DNA of 64,000 nt from Escherichia fergusonii ATCC 35469. Its GTDB lineage: Bacteria > Pseudomonadota > Gammaproteobacteria > Enterobacterales > Enterobacteriaceae. Positions 35,836 through 43,696 of the stretch are shown one piece after another (positions within the stretch are counted from its first letter, which is position 1; every line of letters begins with the position of its first letter). The notes below the pieces were generated by a model. It worked only from the letters and a program-made list of their open reading frames with translations, searched no databases and was not told the origin of the DNA. The stretch spans positions 2,728,001 to 2,792,000 of the forward strand of contig NC_011740.1 in the NCBI RefSeq assembly GCF_000026225.1, read 5' to 3'. Position numbers and translations under genes: made by a program.

Positions 35836-37301
35836 GCTGCCAGCATCTCCTCAAGCGCATAGTTATTATTCACCCGGACGCGCAAACTGATAAGTTCAGT
35901 CGGCGATTTCGGTCCAAAGTCATAGTTGATATACAGGACACCTGCCGCCATGCTCTCTGCGGTATTAAGTTCTTCATCCAGCCAGGCCCGACCGCCGAAG
36001 ATGGCGCCCAGTCCGACCAGTTGTCGCATATAGGCATTAATGGTGCCGATAATGTCATCGGCATTTTCGCGATCCAGCGGACGGTCAACATACTCCAGCA
36101 TGGTTTCCTGAATGCTGTCCTCGATAACATCTGCTGTACGTCGTACGGATTCAAAACGCCACTGCGGATCGGTTGCGCACAGACGGTTTCCCCAGTGTTT
36201 AAAGCCCGCACGACGGATAATGGTGGATACGTTCTGCATGTTGAGCAGGTTCGCATCGCAGTTTTCATCCCCGAGAATAAATTCGTCGATCTGCTCCACC
36301 CCGAGGATATTGTTGATGTCCTGGTTCGATTTGCTCCACCACCAGCCCTTTTCGTAGTCGATACGGGCACGTAATCCGGCGGCAAAAGCAGAGTAAGGGC
36401 GATACACTAACTGGCCATCCGCATCGGCAGCCTGAACACGCGGTCGCAACAGTTCAGTACGGGCACCATAGGACTGACGGCGCTGTACCACCTCCTGCAA
36501 CGTTGCACCGGAAGCACAGTCAACATAAGCCACCGCGCGTAATTTCCCGGCCACCGTTTCCAGGGCTTTCCCGACCGCATCGTCCTCACTAAATCCCGGC
36601 GCAATCACAATACGTGGCTGATACGTGGTAATGGATTTTGCTGATGACAGAAGCCCAATCCCTTTCAGTATGGCTGCCCGTTTTTTTGCCCCGTCAGTTT
36701 CATCAGCCACCCGCACCACCACTGTCAGCGCATTACGCTGATCATTAATCTCTGTCAGCGCCTGTTTGAGAGTCCCCTTGTCTCCCAGACGATTAATGAG
36801 CGCGGTGCCCGCCACAGCCACAGGCGTATTTAACGGAAAAGGCTCATCTTCGCCCCCTTCCAGCTTTACACTGAACGTTGCCAACAGCCCCTCGCCACTG
36901 CCTTCGGCCTGAACTTTGACGCCATCCAGCGCATTGACCACACTGACCACATCAGCAGGTCGCGCCGTGATCACCCCCTGCTCATCACAGCCCAGTGTCA
37001 CCGTCAGTTTGTGCGTAACGTCATCCCAGGATGCCGATGTGTTAACAGCCTGCGGGCTTTCCGTATCTGGTACCGCCGCCACCGCGTCCACCTGGATAAC
37101 ATTGCCAGCCCGGCCCCTCTCCTTTGCTGTGAAGTTCAGAACGTTATCCAGAATCGGCGTCCCGGTGGTGACCGCTGCCGCACTCCCGGCAGACGACTCC
37201 GGTGCCGTGCCCACCAGACCGATAATAGCCGTCTGGATAGTGGTCACCGCCACAGTTCCCGAGGTCAGTTCAATTGTTTCAACACCATGTAACTGAGACA
37301 T
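35832..37301 (-). CDS. Tail sheath protein (P2 gpFI)
   Basis: A 489-residue contractile sheath subunit. It begins MSQLHGVETIELTSGTVAVT. It contains VDCASGATLQEVVQRRQSYG and the conserved C-terminal sheath fold (IDYEKGWWWSKSNQDINNI, GNRLCATDPQWRFESVRRTA, LDRENADDIIGTINAYMRQL). I chose ATG 37301, with GGAG upstream, over a longer frame. It lies just after a terminator hairpin. Confidence 0.93.
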   Translation of the reverse strand: MSQLHGVETIELTSGTVAVTTIQTAIIGLVGTAPESSAGSAAAVTTGTPILDNVLNFTAKERGRAGNVIQVDAVAAVPDTESPQAVNTSASWDDVTHKLTVTLGCDEQGVITARPADVVSVVNALDGVKVQAEGSGEGLLATFSVKLEGGEDEPFPLNTPVAVAGTALINRLGDKGTLKQALTEINDQRNALTVVVRVADETDGAKKRAAILKGIGLLSSAKSITTYQPRIVIAPGFSEDDAVGKALETVAGKLRAVAYVDCASGATLQEVVQRRQSYGARTELLRPRVQAADADGQLVYRPYSAFAAGLRARIDYEKGWWWSKSNQDINNILGVEQIDEFILGDENCDANLLNMQNVSTIIRRAGFKHWGNRLCATDPQWRFESVRRTADVIEDSIQETMLEYVDRPLDRENADDIIGTINAYMRQLVGLGAIFGGRAWLDEELNTAESMAAGVLYINYDFGPKSPTELISLRVRVNNNYALEEMLAA

Positions 37302-37317
37302 GTCTTTCTCCAGCCAT

Positions 37318-37339
37318 AAAAAAACCTGCCGCAGCAGGT
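37318..37339 (-). terminator. Intrinsic terminator between gpV and sheath
   Basis: On the minus strand ACCTGC TGCG GCAGGT followed by seven T residues, immediately after the gpV stop and before the sheath start. Confidence 0.8.
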
Positions 37340-37956
37340 CACATTTTCTGATTAGGTTTATCCGTACTCCCGCCACTGTCGCCGGGGTGGTTGTGCTCGT
37401 TAAAGATGTTGCGGATCCCGCTCATACTGCCGGTTTTGTCGGTAATTTCTGCAGAGGCACCAATATTACCCTTCACCGTCGTATCGGCGTTAATCTGCGT
37501 TTTCCCCTGTACAGTCAGGGTATCGGTGATTTCAACCGGACCATCAAGCGTACCCTTACCGGTGATTTTGTAAGTGCCTCCTTCGGTCAGGGTGATCGTC
37601 AGGGCATGAGCTGCCCGGTCATACCGGATCTCTGTGCCGTCGCTGTAACGGGTAATATGTTCGCTGTCGCTGCCCTCCGGCACGGGTAATTTCCCGGTGT
37701 TCCAGCCAGGAAACACCCGCCCGTTGTTTAACTCTCCGGCCTCCGACAACACTGTCACCGCATCACCGACGGCATAAGGATTCGAATCAGCCCGGTTTGC
37801 GCCAGAAAAACCCTGACACAGCGGCAGCCAGGTCGTGATGATATCGCCCAGATCAACCCGGCATTTGGGGATACCATCATGCCGGACAGAATGAATCACA
37901 CCGCGTCGTACCAGATTTGCCAGTCTGCGTTGCAAATCCCCTGTAATGTCACTCAT
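37339..37956 (-). CDS. Baseplate spike protein V (P2 gpV)
   Basis: A 205-residue membrane-piercing spike. It has an N-terminal OB-fold region (GVIHSVRHDGIPKCRVDLGD), then a repetitive beta-helix (GTYKITGKGTLDGPVEITDT LTVQGKTQINADTTVKG). It ends in NEHNHPGDSGG, whose HxH motif binds the apical iron in P2/phi92 spikes. I chose ATG 37956 (MSDITGDLQ). Here gpV sits upstream of the sheath, whereas in P2 it heads the V-W-J-I operon. Confidence 0.92.
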   Translation of the reverse strand: MSDITGDLQRRLANLVRRGVIHSVRHDGIPKCRVDLGDIITTWLPLCQGFSGANRADSNPYAVGDAVTVLSEAGELNNGRVFPGWNTGKLPVPEGSDSEHITRYSDGTEIRYDRAAHALTITLTEGGTYKITGKGTLDGPVEITDTLTVQGKTQINADTTVKGNIGASAEITDKTGSMSGIRNIFNEHNHPGDSGGSTDKPNQKM

Positions 37957-38500
37957 CAGCTCCTGCCTCCAGGATAAGGTAATAGTCGTCCACATGCTGC
38001 CGCCCCGTATCCGGTGCTACTCCCAGCCAGACCTGACTCAGTGGCATAGCGGTGCGGGCGAACGGATCCACGCCAAAAGCTGCCTCCTGGGTAAACGACA
38101 CCCGCCACACCAGGTAGTCATCCATGCGAGGATCAAATTCGTCACGCTCTGCAGCAGTGAATACGGCGGGTGAAATGTGAGTCAGACCAAACTGTTGCCC
38201 GTCAATCCACTGCGTAATATCTGCTGCCGCTGTTCGCAGGAAGATTTCCGGACAACTGAGACCAGACGCGGCATCAACCACCACATAAAGATCGCACGAG
38301 AGTTCAACATTGAGTTGCCCCTCATTGCCGCCGTTCTGCTCCCAGCTGTTAATGGTGAAATACACGGCAGGCGTCACCAGCCCGGTGAAACGGGGAATAT
38401 TTTTTTCAGGATAAGCTCCGGCATCACTTACCCACGTTATCTGCTTCAGCGCACTGATAACCGCATCGTGGTATCGGGCCAGAGATAAAGGTTCAGCCAT
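37949..38500 (-). CDS. Phage tail-completion/neck protein, unassigned
   Basis: A 183-residue phage protein starting MAEPLSLARYHDAVISALKQ. Segments PAVYFTINSWEQNGGNEGQL NVELSCDLYVVVD and DPRMDDYLVWRVSFTQEA suggest the beta-rich fold of small tail terminator or head-tail connector proteins, but I do not recognise the family by name. Position between the gpZ-like gene and gpV fits a neck or tail-terminator role. It overlaps the gpV start by eight bases. Confidence 0.6.
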   Translation of the reverse strand: MAEPLSLARYHDAVISALKQITWVSDAGAYPEKNIPRFTGLVTPAVYFTINSWEQNGGNEGQLNVELSCDLYVVVDAASGLSCPEIFLRTAAADITQWIDGQQFGLTHISPAVFTAAERDEFDPRMDDYLVWRVSFTQEAAFGVDPFARTAMPLSQVWLGVAPDTGRQHVDDYYLILEAGADE

Positions 38501-38510
38501 TGTGATGACC

Positions 38511-39167
38511 TCATACAGATATCCTGGCTTTCACCCGCCCACGGATATCTGTTTCAAAATGGTGCATGAAAATGTCCATTGCTTCGGCAAAGGCGTTATC
38601 TTCAATGTAATTGAGCATCGGTTCATAAATATCCACCTCAGCTTCCCGGGTACGCCGGGTTTGCGGATCACGAATAACCACCGTTCGCCGATTCTCTCGT
38701 TTTGAGCGGGCGACTTCGCCATTTTCGAAGGTCAGTGTCGAAAGCAGACTGCCTTTAGGCGTAAACCCGGCATTTTTTACCTGTCGACGAGCTTTGATAA
38801 AACGCCCCGTGGATTTATCCCGCAGGGTATGGCGCGGGCGTAGCCGCCCGTTAATTCGCCCTTTCAGGTCTTTAACCTTAATGGCGTTGAGACCAAACCA
38901 GATCCTGAAATTATCCAGCCGGGAGCCTCTGTCGAGGCGAAAAGAGAGCAGACGGCGGCGTACCAGCCCGATACTGCGCGGCGCCAGCCCGTCTTTCAGA
39001 TCAGCCAGCGCTTTTTTGCGCAGGGTGGCAGCAGTTCGTCTGAGCGCCCGGGAGTAGGCTGCCCGAAACTGTTTTTGTGTGGCACCGATACTGTCCGCAA
39101 TCTGCCAGATAGCATCCACATCAATATCGATCGGTAAATCCCGTCGCAGTCTGAATCCTCGCGCCAT
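38511..39167 (-). CDS. Minor tail protein Z-like (lambda gpZ family)
   Basis: A 218-residue arginine-rich protein of the prophage minor tail Z family, involved in completing the tail end that joins the head. It starts MARGFRLRRDLPIDID; the segment RALRRTAATLRKKALADLKD and the ending YIEDNAFAEAMDIFMHHFET DI match the family pattern. I chose ATG 39167 with GGAG seven bases upstream over a longer frame. Confidence 0.75.
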   Translation of the reverse strand: MARGFRLRRDLPIDIDVDAIWQIADSIGATQKQFRAAYSRALRRTAATLRKKALADLKDGLAPRSIGLVRRRLLSFRLDRGSRLDNFRIWFGLNAIKVKDLKGRINGRLRPRHTLRDKSTGRFIKARRQVKNAGFTPKGSLLSTLTFENGEVARSKRENRRTVVIRDPQTRRTREAEVDIYEPMLNYIEDNAFAEAMDIFMHHFETDIRGRVKARISV

Positions 39168-39168
39168 A

Positions 39169-39525
39169 TCAGCTCCATTGTTCAATCGGTGGCTGAACGT
39201 TTCCCGGTGCGCCATACGCCAGCGTGACACGGGTGCGCCCGGCTTCGTTCGCACCGACATGCGTTACCCGGTAGCGAATATTGTTCACCACCACCTCATC
39301 ATGCCTGGACAGTCCGACAATATCCGTCGTCATCGCACTGAATGCCGGGGCGTGATTGCTGATTTCTCCGCCACCCGGAACACTGACCGGAGCATCCGGC
39401 GTTTCAAAAATCACATTCACCTGACGACATTCATTACCGATGTACAACACTGCGGGGTATGGCTGCGCAAAAAGTCGCGTTATGCGGGCCTCTGCCCGCA
39501 TCAGCCGTTCATGGAAATTGCCCAT
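39169..39525 (-). CDS. Head-tail joining protein (FII-like)
   Basis: A 118-residue small protein with the alternating beta pattern of lambda gpFII-type head-tail connectors: VIFETPDAPVSVPGGGEISN, TTDIVGLSRHDEVVVNNIRY RVTHVGANEAGRTRVTLAYG. Its ATG overlaps the stop of the DUF2190 gene (TGATG). The assignment rests on position and the beta pattern. Confidence 0.65.
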   Translation of the reverse strand: MGNFHERLMRAEARITRLFAQPYPAVLYIGNECRQVNVIFETPDAPVSVPGGGEISNHAPAFSAMTTDIVGLSRHDEVVVNNIRYRVTHVGANEAGRTRVTLAYGAPGNVQPPIEQWS

Positions 39526-39854
39526 CAGTAACCGAGACGCACACACACGGTAGCATCGCTGGTTTCTGCCGCTGCCCATACGGTTCCCACCAGCGCATTG
39601 CCCGATTCTGTTGCTGTCAGCGTGGCAGTATCAGACCTGAGATATACCCGTTTTCCCTGTGTCAGTTCTTCAGCTTCTTTGGGTAATGCAAAAATCCCCG
39701 TGGTATGCAAAACACCTGAGCCATCCTGCAGAATATCCGCATGCGCCACCCCGATCAGATTGTCTTTAACGACCAGTTCCCCGGATAAGACTGTTTTACC
39801 GCTATCGTTCACCCATTCAACGGTCGTACCGTCCTGAACATAATTTTTTGACAT
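39525..39854 (-). CDS. DUF2190 capsid-associated protein
   Basis: A 109-residue protein of the DUF2190 family, found next to capsid genes and probably a capsid decoration or cement subunit. Text: NYVQDGTTVEWVNDSGKTVL SGELVVKDNLIGVAHADI and LTQGKRVYLRSDTATLTATE. It follows the capsid fusion gene across a terminator hairpin. Confidence 0.85.
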   Translation of the reverse strand: MSKNYVQDGTTVEWVNDSGKTVLSGELVVKDNLIGVAHADILQDGSGVLHTTGIFALPKEAEELTQGKRVYLRSDTATLTATESGNALVGTVWAAAETSDATVCVRLGY

Positions 39855-39897
39855 TTTTACCTCCGGTATAAGCGGCTCCCGACGGTGCCGCCTGAGT

Positions 39898-39922
39898 AAA
39901 AAAAACCGCCTGACGCGGCGGT
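39898..39922 (-). terminator. Intrinsic terminator after the capsid gene
   Basis: On the minus strand ACCGCC GCGTCA GGCGGT followed by a run of T, directly after the protease-capsid stop codon. Confidence 0.8.
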
Positions 39923-39925
39923 GAA

Positions 39926-42004
39926 TTACTGTTTTTTGACTTTAACCATGCCACGCCAGTCAAGCGGTGCGACCCCGGCATCAATGCGCACTTTGAATGC
40001 GGCCCCGTCAACGGTAAAGCCCTGCTGCTGTTCCAGATACGGAGTATCGATACCGTCAAGATAAGCCACTTCAATCGTGTCACGCCCCTGTGCCGCCACC
40101 AGGTAATAATCGGTCGGGCTGCTGTCATCCAGACGGGCTTCTGACAGAACGGTGGCAAAGTTCTGGATCGGGTTAACAATGCCGCTGTTGGCATCTGCCC
40201 CCGGTACACTGGAAGATTTAATTAACTGACTTGCCCGGGATTCAATGGCAACAGGTGTCAGCATAAAGGCCGGACGAATATTCAGGCGGCGGCTACCGGA
40301 CTTTTGCAGCAACATGGCTTTACGCCCTGCATCCAGTCCTTCAATGGACAGATCCGCAGTCACCAGGTTGCCGTGATCGGCATGGAACAACGGTTTACCA
40401 TCAGACATTTTCGGGTTGCTGGTCAGTACGGCCCAGACAAGATCGCCCACTGTGGTACGCGCTGCTGCTCCCATTGCCATCGGAATACGGGTCAGCATAT
40501 CCAGGTCATCGTTAATGATGGTCTGGCGATCAATGCTGAAGAGTTCGCCATACGTAGCCAGCGCAATGGGCTCACCGCGATCTTTAAGGGTTACATACTT
40601 ATATTCAGCGCCCGGCTGAACCTGTCGCAGGGTCGGGAAAGCCTCCAGCCCCACACGGTGGGCAGTTTTAAAATCTGACAGCGTGCCCTTGCGGGTCCAC
40701 TGGTCAAACGTTTCACTGGCGCTGCCCCAGCCCTGCAGTGCCGCTTTGTGAGCAACATCCATCAGGATATTGCCAAAGTCACTGCCACTGTGGGTGAATG
40801 CCAGCCCCACCATTGCCATCGGTGCGGCATGTCCGGAAATTCCGATGCCGCGATCCACCAGTGAGGCACGCGCCAGTTCGCGTAGCGTAAAGCCGTTATA
40901 GGCATTGTCTTTTTCGGCTTCGCTGTACCCTGCGCGAGCCATCACTGCTGCACGGATGGAATCACCCACCAGATTGCCGTTTCCTGCGTAAATGTGTGCT
41001 GCTCCCGGCCCGGCACAGGGCGTGGTACCCGCCGCCAGCGCCTGCAGCAGTCGTTCACGGGCTTTTTCAGCCGAGCAGGTGAAATCGCTCAGGCATTCCG
41101 CTTTCAGCGAGGCGAATGCCGGAAATGCGTCGAACACGGCAGAGACGGCGTTCACGCGTTCCGCATTGGCAGCCTGCATCTGCTGCTGTAGCTGAGTGGC
41201 CAGCGCGGCAATATCTACGGCGCCTGGCTGCGGTGTGTCCTGAGATACCTGTGGTGCCGGAGGCTGGCTGGCCTGCAGTGGGGTAACCTGAGTTTCTGCA
41301 CGCGGAGCAAAAAGAGCATTAACCTGTTCTGGCATATTCTGATAATCCTTCAGTTTATTTTGGTTCACACAGGCCGCAGCCTGTAATTCGGGTTCGAGGG
41401 AGTCTGCAAAGCCCTTTTCCACAGCTTCAGCGCCGCTGAGCCAGGTTTCCGATTTCAGCATGGCCTCCAGCTCCTCCTGCCCCAGTCCGGTTTTATTCAT
41501 GTAGGCAGACAGCATCAGCGCCTCGTTGCGATCCAGCCAGTCGGCATAATCACGCATATCATCGGAATCACCGGCGATCCCGCCCCAGGGCTTATGCACC
41601 ATAATCCAGGCGTTTTCAGGCATATGTACTGTGGCTCCGGGAAGGCAGACGATCATCGATGCCATACTGGCAGCGACACCATCCACCCAGATATCCACCT
41701 TCGCTTTCAGGCGTGACAGCGTGTTAAAGATGGCAAAGCCCTGCATCACATCACCGCCCGGGCTGTGGATATGCAGATCAATGGCGCTGGCCTCAAACAC
41801 CCCCGCATCTTTACAGTCAGTGATAAACTGCTGCGCGGTGATGCCCCATCCACCAATCACGTCATAGAGGAAAATTTCCACCCGTCCGGTTGCCTGTGCA
41901 CGGATTTCGTACCAGCACTGACCGTTTGCGGCATCGACACCCGCAAGGCTGGCGCGGGGATTAATCGTCATCCCGCGACAGGGCGGGCTTATCATTTGCT
42001 GCAT
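39926..42004 (-). CDS. Fused ClpP-like prohead protease and Mu gpT-like major capsid protein
   Basis: A 692-residue polyprotein. The N-terminal ClpP/S49-type serine protease domain (about residues 15-210) has HSPGGDVMQGFAIFNTLSRL, the nucleophile region GVAASMASMIVC, the histidine motif PENAWIMVHKPWGG and TWLSGAEAVEKGFAD. A proline/glutamine-rich linker (TPLQASQPPAPQVSQDTPQP) and a helical scaffold-like stretch follow. The C-terminal half is a Mu gpT-like capsid domain (TNPKMSDGKPLFHADHGN and so on). Protease and scaffold would be removed by self-cleavage in the prohead. ATG 42004 is chosen because AAAGGAG precedes it; it overlaps the portal gene by 44 bases. A start at 41971 (MTINPRASL) is possible. 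Confidence 0.88.
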   Translation of the reverse strand: MQQMISPPCRGMTINPRASLAGVDAANGQCWYEIRAQATGRVEIFLYDVIGGWGITAQQFITDCKDAGVFEASAIDLHIHSPGGDVMQGFAIFNTLSRLKAKVDIWVDGVAASMASMIVCLPGATVHMPENAWIMVHKPWGGIAGDSDDMRDYADWLDRNEALMLSAYMNKTGLGQEELEAMLKSETWLSGAEAVEKGFADSLEPELQAAACVNQNKLKDYQNMPEQVNALFAPRAETQVTPLQASQPPAPQVSQDTPQPGAVDIAALATQLQQQMQAANAERVNAVSAVFDAFPAFASLKAECLSDFTCSAEKARERLLQALAAGTTPCAGPGAAHIYAGNGNLVGDSIRAAVMARAGYSEAEKDNAYNGFTLRELARASLVDRGIGISGHAAPMAMVGLAFTHSGSDFGNILMDVAHKAALQGWGSASETFDQWTRKGTLSDFKTAHRVGLEAFPTLRQVQPGAEYKYVTLKDRGEPIALATYGELFSIDRQTIINDDLDMLTRIPMAMGAAARTTVGDLVWAVLTSNPKMSDGKPLFHADHGNLVTADLSIEGLDAGRKAMLLQKSGSRRLNIRPAFMLTPVAIESRASQLIKSSSVPGADANSGIVNPIQNFATVLSEARLDDSSPTDYYLVAAQGRDTIEVAYLDGIDTPYLEQQQGFTVDGAAFKVRIDAGVAPLDWRGMVKVKKQ

Positions 42005-43472
42005 CAGGGAGCACTCCTTTATCGTTGGCGGCGTCAGAATCGAACACCAGCCCGTTTTGTCGGTTAAATTCGGTTTCACGCATTCGCTGGCGTTTGACCT
42101 CCTGCGGTGACTGCCCTCTGGCACGGATCCACTCGGCTTCTGTTCCTGCTCCACCACGAAGAATGGCCCGCCATGCTGCAGCCTCTTTGACGGGATCAAT
42201 CCACGGCATCACCGGACCAAGATAGGTCGCGTTAAAGAGCGTGGTTTTGTCGATATCAGGCGGGATATCCATATCAAGCAGCGCCATTGCCAGCCAGGCG
42301 CGGTACACCGGACGGCTGAACTGCCCCACAAACCATTGCTGCAGGACGTTATAACCTTCGTAACTTTCCACCAGTTCCTGACGTTGTGCGCTGTAGGTGC
42401 CGTTGTAGTCACGGGCAATACTGGAATAGCTGCCGCGACTCCCGGCGGCAACCGCCCGCAGTTGCCCGTTACGAAACTCATGGAGGTGGACGTTCGGACG
42501 GTTTGACTCAACCATGCCCAGATCTTCCCCCGGCGCCAGGTCGTCGAAAATCATGCCTGGCGCAATATCAAAGTGGCGGTACTTTTGTCCTGAGGGTTTC
42601 CAGTCTTCATCCGCCGGAAAGCTGGCGGCATCACCACGCTTGATGTAGAAGCCCAGCGCGGCAGCAATGCGGGCAGCCACACGTTCGCTCTCTTCGTAGT
42701 CCTTAATGTCACCCAGACGGCGGATCACCCCATGAAGCAGACTTATGCCACGTAACTGGTGAAGGCGTTTACGCTGGGCAAGGTGCAGCATGTTCTCTGC
42801 CGCAATGGTTTTCAGTTCAGCGCTGAAGCGCGTCATACTGGCCGGGTGATATTTGTAAACCCGGTAACCAACAGGACGCCCCCAGTCGTTAACGATAATG
42901 CCCTGGCGGATCTGCTGCCCCGATGTGCTGTTAAGACTGAACGGGACAAAATCAGCTTCCAGCAGTTCCAGTGAAAACGGCACTCGGGTTGCGTGCGTCA
43001 GTCCGGCAACCGGGCCCCGCACCAGCTGCGTGAACATCTCACCATCACGCAGTGCTGAACGCAGCGCCAGTCGCTCGGCTTCCGGACGGGTAAACACCCC
43101 CGTCACCTCCGGACGCACCGACCATTCCGACCAGAGTGCAGATATCTGTGCTGCAAATTCTTCATGCAGCTTACCGTCCAGACTGAGCGGTTGCGGCTCC
43201 ACCTGGATCCCCTGCGCACCAATAACACGTTCTTCCAGCTTATCCAGCAGACCAATCACTATGTCATGGTCTTCATCCAGTGCCCGTGCCTGCTCACGCA
43301 GAGATACGCCAGCCACACCCACCGCAGTATCTGCCGCCCGACTCTCACGTTTTGTTTTGTTCACTCTGGAGGGGTGCGCCGCCTCGTAGGCGCGAAGAAG
43401 CATTCTGTTTCTGGCGCGCGAAACAGCCCACCCTGGCGCAATCGCGCCAAGTGCCCTGTCAAAAATGCCCAT
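41961..43472 (-). CDS. Portal protein (lambda gpB family)
   Basis: A 503-residue lambda-family portal through which DNA enters and leaves the capsid. Family text: GWAVSRARNRMLLRAYEAAH, KLEERVIGAQGIQVEPQPL, LELLEADFVPF and GRPVGYRVYKYHP. It lies directly upstream of the protease-capsid fusion, the normal lambda order B-C-E. Confidence 0.93.
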   Translation of the reverse strand: MGIFDRALGAIAPGWAVSRARNRMLLRAYEAAHPSRVNKTKRESRAADTAVGVAGVSLREQARALDEDHDIVIGLLDKLEERVIGAQGIQVEPQPLSLDGKLHEEFAAQISALWSEWSVRPEVTGVFTRPEAERLALRSALRDGEMFTQLVRGPVAGLTHATRVPFSLELLEADFVPFSLNSTSGQQIRQGIIVNDWGRPVGYRVYKYHPASMTRFSAELKTIAAENMLHLAQRKRLHQLRGISLLHGVIRRLGDIKDYEESERVAARIAAALGFYIKRGDAASFPADEDWKPSGQKYRHFDIAPGMIFDDLAPGEDLGMVESNRPNVHLHEFRNGQLRAVAAGSRGSYSSIARDYNGTYSAQRQELVESYEGYNVLQQWFVGQFSRPVYRAWLAMALLDMDIPPDIDKTTLFNATYLGPVMPWIDPVKEAAAWRAILRGGAGTEAEWIRARGQSPQEVKRQRMRETEFNRQNGLVFDSDAANDKGVLPDAANDKPALSRDDD

Positions 43473-43480
43473 GAATGACC

Positions 43481-43696
43481 TTACAGAAAGTTAGCGAGTT
43501 TGAAGTTGGTGCCGCGACCGTTGACGGCCTGCCAGCGTTTTTCCCAGTATTCAAGCTCTTTACGAAGTGCGACGGGATCATGGTTGGTAATGGCGCGCCC
43601 ATTCACGCCAGTAAAAGACACGCTTTTCCCGTCCAGAGAATCACGATACGCCTGGCGTACCGTGACCAGCATCTGCTGGATTTCAGATTTCGTCAT
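43481..43696 (-). CDS. Head-tail connector gpW
   Basis: A 71-residue protein of the lambda gpW family needed to seal the filled head and attach the tail. The pattern IQQMLVTVRQAYRDSLDGKS VSFTGVNGRAITNHD..LRKELEYWEKRW fits. It overlaps the terminase stop by four bases and precedes the portal, as in lambda (A-W-B). Confidence 0.88.
   Translation of the reverse strand: MTKSEIQQMLVTVRQAYRDSLDGKSVSFTGVNGRAITNHDPVALRKELEYWEKRWQAVNGRGTNFKLANFL

Noticed and set aside
37958..37995. N-terminal extension MWTTITLSWRQEL of gpV
   Set aside because: It overlaps the preceding gene and precedes the conserved MSDITGDL start; similar spurious extensions on sheath, gpD, the fibre, O and LacZ were trimmed for the same reasons.
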